17,988 nt of DNA, taken from the NCBI GenBank assembly GCA_030665925.1, contig DAOUYX010000009.1, positions 1 through 17,988 on the forward strand. Direction: 5' to 3'. The translations under genes and the position numbers were made by a program. Numbering within the stretch: position 1 is the first letter of the stretch; each line of letters opens with the position of its first letter. The notes under the pieces were generated by a model. That model saw only the letters and a program-made list of their open reading frames with translations, did not search any database and was not told where the DNA came from. Positions 12,961 to 17,988 of this stretch are shown here, piece by piece. This DNA is from Methanosarcinales archaeon. Its GTDB lineage: Archaea > Halobacteriota > Syntropharchaeia > Alkanophagales > Methanospirareceae.

Positions 12961-14079
12961 ATGGGAATGAGGGATATGGATCAAATAAAGAAGTACGAAT
13001 TCAGGAAAGTGCTGGAAGACCTGAGGAAAAAGAGCGGAAGAGGCACAGAGCTTGTGTCAGTTTACATTCCGCCTGATAAGCAAATATCCGACGTTACCTC
13101 TCATCTCCGTGATGAACACGGACAGGCAATGAACATAAAGAGTAAAATTACTCGTACCAACGTTCAAAGCTCTCTGGAATCCCTTTTATCCAAGCTGCGG
13201 TATCTAAGTGTGGGAGAAAATGGTCTGGTGATATTCTGCGGTGCCATAGATAAGGGCGGAGACAAGACGGATATCGAAACGTTCATTGTGGAGCCACCGG
13301 CAAAAATATACTCTTATATCTATCACTGTGATTCGAGCTTCTTCCTCGAGCCGCTGGAAGAACTCGTGGAGGAGAGGGAGAAATATGGTTTGATCGTGCT
13401 GGACAAAAGAGAAGCAACGATAGGTTTTTTGAATGGTAAGATCGTGGAATCGGTGAAACACCTCACCTCTTCAGTTCCGGGAAAGATAAGAAAAGGAGGA
13501 CAGTCCGCATCGCGATTTCAAAGACTGCGGGAGATTGCAACCGATGATTTTTATAAGCGAATAGGCAAACACGCATCACAAATCTTCCTTCAAATCGAAG
13601 ACCTCAGAGGCATTCTGCTCGGCGGTCCAAGCCCAACGAAGGAAGATTTTCTAAAAGGGTCTTACTTGCATTACGAGCTGCAAAATAAGATTCTCGGCGA
13701 GTTTGACGTCGCGTATACCGATGAATCAGGTCTTTATGAGCTCGTTGACGCAGCAGAGGAGGCTTTGGAAGGGCTGGATTTGATGAGGGAGAAGAAGCTC
13801 ATGACAAGATTCATGAAATTAATAGCAAATAACGAGACGATGGTGGCATACGGTGAGAAAGAAGTGAGAGGGAAATTAGAAATAGGTGCGGTGGGCACGC
13901 TATTGATCTCTGAAGAGCTCGATGCCGATTTCGTGCACGAATTAGTAGAAAAAGCCGAGCTGACCGGCTCGGACGTGGAATTCATCTCGACGGAGTTTGA
14001 GGAAGGAACGCAGTTAAAGCGTGCATTTGGCGGTGTCGCTGCGCTATTGCGATATAGAACCGCGGGATATACTCAATAG
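12961..14079 (+). CDS. prf1: peptide chain release factor aRF1, short form
   Basis: The class-I release factor that reads all three stop codons and releases the peptide, working with aIF/aEF1A-type GTPases. Key motifs are intact: NIKS at residues 58-61 and YHCDSSF (YxCxxxF) at 121-127 for stop-codon reading, and GGQ at 179-181 for peptidyl-tRNA hydrolysis. It is 372 residues against about 410-420 for usual archaeal aRF1. The shortfall lies in domain 3: after GAVGTLLISEEL the sequence goes straight to DADFVHELVEKAEL and VEFISTEFEEGTQL, without the CxxC-containing minidomain usually between them. The start is uncertain among ATGs at 12961, 12967 and 12976; 12961 fits the TATA spacing. Confidence 0.9.
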   Translation: MGMRDMDQIKKYEFRKVLEDLRKKSGRGTELVSVYIPPDKQISDVTSHLRDEHGQAMNIKSKITRTNVQSSLESLLSKLRYLSVGENGLVIFCGAIDKGGDKTDIETFIVEPPAKIYSYIYHCDSSFFLEPLEELVEEREKYGLIVLDKREATIGFLNGKIVESVKHLTSSVPGKIRKGGQSASRFQRLREIATDDFYKRIGKHASQIFLQIEDLRGILLGGPSPTKEDFLKGSYLHYELQNKILGEFDVAYTDESGLYELVDAAEEALEGLDLMREKKLMTRFMKLIANNETMVAYGEKEVRGKLEIGAVGTLLISEELDADFVHELVEKAELTGSDVEFISTEFEEGTQLKRAFGGVAALLRYRTAGYTQ

Positions 14080-14100
14080 AGGAAGTTTCAAGATGCAGGA

Positions 14101-14109
14101 TTTATAAAT
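14101..14109 (+). promoter_or_regulatory. TATA box for traB-srp19
   Basis: TTTATAAAT is centred about 58 bp before the ATG at 14162, predicting a start near 14130 and a leader of about 30 nt that carries a GAGAGGA purine run. It also argues against the TTG at 14129, which would lie at the transcript start. Confidence 0.48.
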
Positions 14110-14161
14110 CCTCATGGATATTACGTAATTGCAGACGGGCAATGAGAGGATAAAAGCAGAT

Positions 14162-15643
14162 ATGAGCGAGCTAAGCGAGCTAAGCGAGCGTGGAGCAGAT
14201 AATATACTACTGATAGGAACCGGACACGTTTTAGAGAAGAGCGTGAAGGAAGTAGAAGAGGTAATAGAGCGTGAGCGACCGGACATAGTTGCCGTTGAGT
14301 TGTGTGAAGGGCGATACAAAGCATTGAAAGGCGAAGTGCAGGAAGTTTCGCCGAGAGAGATGCTCAGCTCCGGCAATCCATTTATGATACTCACTCACTG
14401 GCTGCTTGCCTACGTGCAGCGTAAAATGGGCGCGGAGTTGGGTATTGAGCCCGGAGCAGATATGATGGCTGCGATAAATAAAGCAGAGGAGCTGGGTTGT
14501 GAGATCGCATTGATTGACCGCCCCATAGAAATAACGATGCGGCGGTTCTGGAAAAAGATGCGTTTTTGGGAGAAGCTAAAGATGCTCTTTTCCATTATCT
14601 TCTCGATTGCCACAATAGGACGCAATGGGACGGGGGAAGAGGATAAAGAAGAGGGTAAAGGGAATAAGAAGCTCACGATGAGCATTATGGGCACACATGA
14701 GGAGATAGAGCTTGATAGACTAACGGATGACGATGTAGTGACGCAGTTGATGAAAGAACTAAGGGAGTTCTCACCGGGTGCCGCAACAGCACTGTTAGAT
14801 GAACGAGACGCATATATTGCCAGGAGCTTGCTGGAGATCCCAACTCAAACTTTTAAAAAAAGTTTGATCAAAAACGATGGGTTTGAAAAAAGTTTGATCA
14901 AAGACACTACGCAAGCTACGACACAAACTTTAGAAAAGTTTGATCAAACTGCTTCGCAACAAACGTTAGAAAAGTTTGATCAAACTGCTACGCGTCAAAC
15001 GTTAGAGACGTGGGATCAAACCACACCCATTGGAAGGAAAATAGTCGCGGTAGTTGGCGCGGGACACGTGGCAGGGATAAAGAAATTTCTCAGCCAGCCG
15101 GAACTGTTACCCACGAAGGAGGAGTTATGCTCGCTCCCTAAGAAACGTTTTAATATATCAATAGGGAACCTGTTGGGGATTGGAATTGGTGTAGCTTTCT
15201 TGATCCTCCTTTTAGCGATCGTCTTCACGGGCATATCTTTTGACGTTCTTCTGCGAGCGTTTTTGTGGTGGTTTATAATAAATGGCGTTTTGTCTGCGGC
15301 TGGTGTTGTGATCGCACGTGGGCATCCGCTCTCGGCGCTTACCGCTTTCTGCGTGGCATGGCTGACGTCTTTGAATCCCTGTTTAGCGGCGGGCTGGTTT
15401 GCAGGCTTGGCAGAGGCACATTTACGAAAGCCATCATTAGAAGACGCAAAGAGTATGTTGAATGTGGAATCGTTGCGAGAATTGATGAGCAACAGGCTGT
15501 TTAAAGTTATTCTCGTTGCGGCACTGGCGAATATAGGCAGCGTTGCCGGAACGTTTATCGGGGCTTATGTCGTGTGGCAGGTGGTGGGCATAGATATACA
15601 TCAGGTATGGATCGGGTTGAAAACCGTTTTTTCAAACTCATGA
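14162..15643 (+). CDS. traB: TraB family membrane protein with an in-frame repeat insertion
   Basis: A 493-residue archaeal TraB/PrgY family protein. The soluble domain opens with ILLIGTGHV (residues 15-23) and VAVELCEGRY; its second conserved half resumes at KIVAVVGAGHVAGI near residue 293. About 160 C-terminal residues form four or more membrane helices. The family includes the PrgY pheromone-inhibitor protein and is proposed to be protease-like; the archaeal role is unknown. Between ARSLLEI and KIVAVVGAGH, where relatives have a few residues, about 56 residues (228-285) are encoded by degenerate palindromes and contain QTLEKFDQTA-type 12-residue repeats. A 9-bp repeat near the start gives SELSELSE. 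ATG 14162 was chosen over the in-frame TTG at 14129. The stop overlaps srp19 as ATGA. Confidence 0.85.
   Translation: MSELSELSERGADNILLIGTGHVLEKSVKEVEEVIERERPDIVAVELCEGRYKALKGEVQEVSPREMLSSGNPFMILTHWLLAYVQRKMGAELGIEPGADMMAAINKAEELGCEIALIDRPIEITMRRFWKKMRFWEKLKMLFSIIFSIATIGRNGTGEEDKEEGKGNKKLTMSIMGTHEEIELDRLTDDDVVTQLMKELREFSPGAATALLDERDAYIARSLLEIPTQTFKKSLIKNDGFEKSLIKDTTQATTQTLEKFDQTASQQTLEKFDQTATRQTLETWDQTTPIGRKIVAVVGAGHVAGIKKFLSQPELLPTKEELCSLPKKRFNISIGNLLGIGIGVAFLILLLAIVFTGISFDVLLRAFLWWFIINGVLSAAGVVIARGHPLSALTAFCVAWLTSLNPCLAAGWFAGLAEAHLRKPSLEDAKSMLNVESLRELMSNRLFKVILVAALANIGSVAGTFIGAYVVWQVVGIDIHQVWIGLKTVFSNS
14845..15018 (+). repeat. palindrome-derived tandem repeat inside traB
   Basis: Five degenerate copies. 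Copy A (14845-14867) is a perfect stem, TCAAACTTTT and AAAAGTTTGA with an AAA loop, the same design as the copies next to the tRNA. AAAGTTTGATCAAA recurs at 14859, 14889, 14935 and 14971. The last three copies begin CAAAC at 14924, 14960 and 14996, an exact 36-bp period, and encode 12-residue repeats of the form QTLEKFDQTA plus two residues. The reading frame stays open throughout. Confidence 0.85.
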
Positions 15644-15936
15644 AGAAAATAGTCATCTGGCCTGCGTATTTAACAGCAGGGAAGACGAAAAGAGAAGGAA
15701 GAATCGTTGCGAGAAAGTATGCGGTGAAATCGCCAAAGGTAGAAGAGATAGGAACGGTTGCGCGGACGCTCAACTTAGAGCCCGAGGTGGAGAAAGAGAA
15801 AGCATATCCGAAGACGCACTGGGATAAAAGCGGCAGAGTGTTGGTGACGAAAAGAGGAAGAAAAGCGGAGATTGTAAGGGAAATTACAAAAGGGATAAAA
15901 GAGCTGCGCGAGAAAACTAAGAGTGGAGGACGGTAA
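15640..15936 (+). CDS. srp19: signal recognition particle protein SRP19
   Basis: A 98-residue SRP19, which binds 7S RNA and prepares it for SRP54/Ffh in co-translational targeting. The N-terminal VIWPAYLTAGKTKREGR and the mid-protein AYPKTHWDKSGRVLV are conserved RNA-contact segments of the family, and the basic tail is usual. The ATG at 15640 overlaps the traB stop as ATGA, so translation is probably coupled. A longer frame upstream lies inside traB and is not needed. Just downstream lies a decayed PHP-phosphatase gene, a neighbour of srp19 that I recall from other euryarchaea. Confidence 0.93.
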   Translation: MKKIVIWPAYLTAGKTKREGRIVARKYAVKSPKVEEIGTVARTLNLEPEVEKEKAYPKTHWDKSGRVLVTKRGRKAEIVREITKGIKELREKTKSGGR

Positions 15937-15948
15937 AAATTAAAAAGA

Positions 15949-16331
15949 TTGGAACTCCCGGATAAAACAAGCGGTGATATAAGCGTGATAATAGGTGTGG
16001 AAATATCGCATGTCCCGCCGGAGAAGATAGGGAAACTGGTACAGAAAGCAAGAGATTCGGGAGCGGAAATAGCGAAAGAAAATGACGTTTATCTCGAGAT
16101 TAGATTAGTGCAAGGAAGGGGCATTGCCTGACAAATGAATGGACATGTCGCGATGGTGGCGCGGAAAGTCGAAGCGAAATTATTGCTCAATTCTGATTTA
16201 CATTCCCCGGATGATTTTCTAACGAAAGAACTAGGTGCAAAAATACTTGCCGGTGCAGGGTTGACCATAGAGAAGTGATAAATGTGATGGAGGAGAATCC
16301 ACGTGACTTATTGAAGAGGATAGGAGGGTGA
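15949..16331 (+). pseudogene. decayed PHP-domain (histidinol-phosphatase-like) gene
   Basis: Pieces in three frames join into one archaeal PHP-family phosphatase. Frame 1 (from 15949) gives VIIGVEISHVPPEKIGKLV and, after an apparent in-frame loss, AKENDVYLEI. A 5-bp tandem duplication (ATTAG, 16099-16108) shifts the frame, which then reads SARKGHCLTN. A 4-bp duplication (AATG) near 16134-16141 shifts it again into NGHVAMVARKVEAKLLLNSD and LHSPDDFLTKELGAK, and a 1-base loss in the G run near 16260 leads into VDHREVINVMEENPRDLLKR and a TGA at 16329. The N-terminal HTHTxxSDG metal-site region and about 45 central residues are missing. The family is recognised from remembered homologues. The pieces of 60 and 47 codons (from 15949 and 16135) should not be taken as genes. 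Confidence 0.75.
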
Positions 16332-16376
16332 ATGTAACTGTTTTTATCCACGAATGAAGTTTTATATATTTTTAGA

Positions 16377-16505
16377 GGCTGTCCCACAATCTAATTATCC
16401 CCCACAATATAAATAATTCCAAACACACTTTAGAATATATTGTTATCGTATATCCTGCAAAATAAATCAACCATAAAGTAAATATTAGGTGATGTCCTAC
16501 AAAAC
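16377..16505 (+). mobile_element. probable insertion-sequence left-end debris
   Basis: A 210-bp AT-rich gap before the transposase fragment contains four related short elements of the form TRTCCYRCAAAA: TGTCCCACAAT at about 16380, ATCCCCCACAAT at about 16397, TATCCTGCAAAAT at about 16450 and GATGTCCTACAAAAC at about 16491. The last lies 40 bp before the transposase ATG, where an inverted terminal repeat would be expected. No matching right end (reverse complement) was found before 16926. A TATA box (CTTTATAAG, 16511-16519) precedes the ATG. Confidence 0.45.
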
Positions 16506-16542
16506 GTGACCTTTATAAGCACATGATTTAATAACTTACTCC

Positions 16543-16758
16543 ATGACCGGAGCAAATTCAAAAGACCTGATATGTCTGAATAGGGATTGCCCGGACTACC
16601 GAAAGAGAAACACGGGCAACATCATCAAGAAAGGCTTTAATGCTAAGGGCAACCAGATGTTCAACTGCAAGACCTGCGGTGTGAGATTCCCAGAGACAAA
16701 AGGCACGGTATTCTACAACAGACACCTCAAAGAAGATCAGATTTCGAGCAGGAGGTGA
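16543..16758 (+). pseudogene. transposase fragment, N-terminal zinc ribbon only
   Basis: A 71-codon frame holding the zinc-ribbon start of an archaeal IS transposase: C11-X4-C16 (CLNRDC) and C42-X2-C45 (CKTC), then VRFPETKGTVFYNRHLKEDQI, a pattern I associate with IS1/ISNCY-type transposases. Intact relatives continue with a helix-turn-helix and a DDE catalytic domain, several hundred residues in all. Here the frame ends at once after KEDQI with SSRR and a TGA, so the DNA-binding and catalytic parts are missing. The element is therefore not expected to move by itself. The IS family is given from pattern memory. Confidence 0.7.
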
Positions 16759-16898
16759 GATACATAGCGAGTTTTATCGGTAAATACGTGGAGGCTGATG
16801 CCCACGTGAAGGAAATCATCGAGCAATACGTTTCGGAAAAGGGTTTGCGTAAAGAGAAGCATTCCGCAGTAGTGCTGTGGTGGAGAATTCCTGCGTAG
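16743..16898 (+). pseudogene. protein-like frame after the transposase fragment, unknown
   Basis: Immediately after the transposase stump, in another frame, 51 codons read FEQEVRYIASFIGKYVEADA and on through VKEIIEQYVSEKGLRKEKHS to LWWRIPA and a TAG at 16896-16898. The composition is protein-like, with an amphipathic helical pattern, but there is no good start beyond an internal GTG. It may be the C-terminal part of the gene interrupted by the insertion sequence, or part of the element itself. I do not recognise the family. Confidence 0.3.
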
Positions 16899-16925
16899 TG
16901 GATTTTGGTAATCGGAAAAAGAGGA

Positions 16926-17354
16926 TTAAAGGCTATAAAGCTCAGAACTTCCAATTAAACGGTATCCATGCCGCTCAAGTGTTTTCCCGGCAGCCGTGGA
17001 ATCGGCTACCTCCATGACTATTATCGCCTTCTTCTCGCTTTCCACCACAAACCCATAGCAGTCCTCCACGTTTATATCGTCTTTCCTCAAGATGCTCAGC
17101 ATGTGATGCAAGCTCCCAGATTTGTTCGCTACGTCAACCGCCAGAACCTCCTTCAAAGAAACCGTAATGCCCGCCTGCTTAAATGCTCGGAATCCCTTCT
17201 CAGGGTCGTCAACTATGAACTGAAACACGCCATATTCATCCTCAGAGGAAATCTTCATCGCCAGTATATTGACGTTAGCGTCAGCCAATACACCCGTTAT
17301 CTTCTCAAGCTTTCCGGGTCGGTTTTCCGAGAAAACATTTAGCTGTTTAACCAT
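16926..17354 (-). CDS. tandem ACT-domain protein (PaaK-associated)
   Basis: A 142-residue cytoplasmic protein made of two ACT domains, about residues 3-68 (QLNVFSENRPGKLEKITGVL onward) and 70-138 (EVLAVDVANKSGSLHHMLSI onward). ACT domains usually bind amino acids and control linked enzymes. Standalone tandem-ACT proteins are often encoded next to phenylacetate-CoA ligase-like genes in archaea and anaerobes, and here the PaaK-type gene ends only 8 bp upstream on the same strand, so they form an operon. The likely job is sensing an amino acid or aromatic ligand related to the ligase, but the ligand cannot be read from the sequence. The ATG at 17354 has a weak AGG-type site within the end of the upstream gene. 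Confidence 0.87.
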   Translation of the reverse strand: MVKQLNVFSENRPGKLEKITGVLADANVNILAMKISSEDEYGVFQFIVDDPEKGFRAFKQAGITVSLKEVLAVDVANKSGSLHHMLSILRKDDINVEDCYGFVVESEKKAIIVMEVADSTAAGKTLERHGYRLIGSSELYSL

Positions 17355-17362
17355 TTTTTTAC

Positions 17363-17988
17363 CTACATCTCACCCCTCTTGTCAACAACCCGCACCGCCT
17401 TGCCCTCACTCCTCGGTAAACTACCGGGCTCAAGGAACTCTATTTTCGGTCGCACAACAATCTCGTCCTGAACACTTCTGGTAATGTCAGCTTCAAGCGT
17501 TCTGAGCTTCTTCAGGTCGCCGTCAAACATTTTAGGATACAGCTCAACCTGAACAGTAAGGGAATCTAAAGCTTTCCTGCCTGCACGGTCCACAATAATC
17601 TGGTAGCTTGTTGCGACTTCAGGAAAACTCATCAGAACGTCCTCTATCTGGCTTGGGTACAGATTAACACCTTTAACGATGAGCATATCATCACAGCGCC
17701 CTTTTATGCGTGAAATCCGCACATGCGTCCTGCCGCAAGAGCATTTTTCGCCGTCGTCAATTATTCGTGCAAGGTCGCCTGTCCGATACCGGAGGATGGG
17801 CATAGCTTCACGGTTCAGCGTAGTAACAGCAAGCTCTCCTTCTTCGCCAGGCGCAAGCACCTCGCATGTATCCGGATTAATAACCTCAAGCAGATAGCTA
17901 TCTTCCCAGATGTGCATACCGCTTTTTTGTTCACATTCAAACGCTACCCCGGGGCCGTTTAGCTCCGACATACCGTATGAATTAAACG
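17363..17988 (-). CDS. paaK: phenylacetate-CoA ligase-like enzyme (PaaK), C-terminal part
   Basis: The C-terminal 208 residues of an adenylate-forming acyl/aryl-CoA ligase of the PaaK family (COG1541); the 5' part is beyond the window edge. The frame is open to 17988 and begins FNSYGMSELNGPGVAFECE, the conserved YGxSE motif; the ATG at 17971 is internal. Further family motifs are YRTGDLARI, the cysteine-bearing CSCGRTHVRI, and RCDDMLIVKGVNLYPSQIE at the hinge to the C-terminal domain, with the catalytic lysine probably in SEGKAVRV near the end. Such enzymes activate phenylacetate, indoleacetate or other aryl acids with ATP and CoA. In archaea they serve reversible aromatic amino-acid breakdown or synthesis; the substrate cannot be fixed here. 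Confidence 0.9.
   Translation of the reverse strand, partial: FNSYGMSELNGPGVAFECEQKSGMHIWEDSYLLEVINPDTCEVLAPGEEGELAVTTLNREAMPILRYRTGDLARIIDDGEKCSCGRTHVRISRIKGRCDDMLIVKGVNLYPSQIEDVLMSFPEVATSYQIIVDRAGRKALDSLTVQVELYPKMFDGDLKKLRTLEADITRSVQDEIVVRPKIEFLEPGSLPRSEGKAVRVVDKRGEM

Noticed and set aside
16135..16278. A 47-codon frame starting ATG (MNGHVAMVARKVEAKLL) as a separate small gene.
   Set aside because: It is the middle frame of the broken PHP-phosphatase pseudogene, with the flanking frames continuing the same protein.
16896..16898. In-frame TAG as a pyrrolysine codon, with the frame continuing after it.
   Set aside because: The frame is a short fragment next to a transposase stump, the downstream codons do not look protein-like for long, and no pyl genes are seen.

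Overview
The window is a stretch of archaeal chromosome, read from the genes themselves. It carries archaeal or archaeal/eukaryotic information-processing genes: release factor aRF1, Csl4 exosome subunit, Rpo11/RpoL, SRP19, and uS8 and uS14. Many genes have TATA-like boxes about 25-30 bp before the likely transcript start, and several genes start on TTG or GTG. A beta-RFA-P synthase (methanopterin synthesis) and a CooC nickel-insertion ATPase point to an anaerobic euryarchaeon with C1 metabolism (methanogen, ANME or Archaeoglobus type). A more exact placement cannot be proved from this window. Bacterial-type genes (ruvC, grpE) sit among the archaeal ones.

Layout. 1-2412 (minus): beta-RFA-P synthase followed by two tandem DUF1464 ASKHA-fold paralogues, the second cut by the window edge. 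2413-2705: intergenic DNA with an imperfect inverted repeat. 2706-4710: a Tat export locus, with tatA and tatC1 on minus and tatC2 divergent on plus. The two TatC copies look complementary in the motifs they have lost. 4942-6585: an unrecognised gene, then full-length glutamate 5-kinase (proB). 6761-8575: a long KamA-family radical SAM protein without a visible PLP lysine. 8585-9224 (minus): uS14 and uS8, away from the rest of the spc operon. 9474-10235: cooC. 10269-10829 (minus): orphan grpE. 11004-11297: a small three-helix membrane protein. 11280-11768 (minus): a complete bacterial-type RuvC. 11851-12830: csl4, rpo11 and tRNA-Gly(CCC), where the tRNA overlaps the end of rpo11. 12961-14079: a short aRF1. 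14162-15936: traB-family membrane protein and srp19, overlapping by ATGA. 15949-16331: a decayed PHP-family phosphatase gene. 16377-16898: insertion-sequence debris. 16926-17988 (minus): tandem-ACT protein and the C-terminal part of a PaaK-type acyl-CoA ligase.

The most striking thread is a family of short palindromes (arms close to TCAAACTTTT / AAAAGTTTGA with a 3-nt loop). Two tandem copies lie just after the tRNA. A related palindrome spans the stop codon of the unknown gene at 4942-5397. A degenerate run of about five copies sits in frame inside traB, where it encodes a 12-residue repeat placed between two conserved parts of the TraB domain. No CRISPR array, rRNA or intact mobile element was seen.
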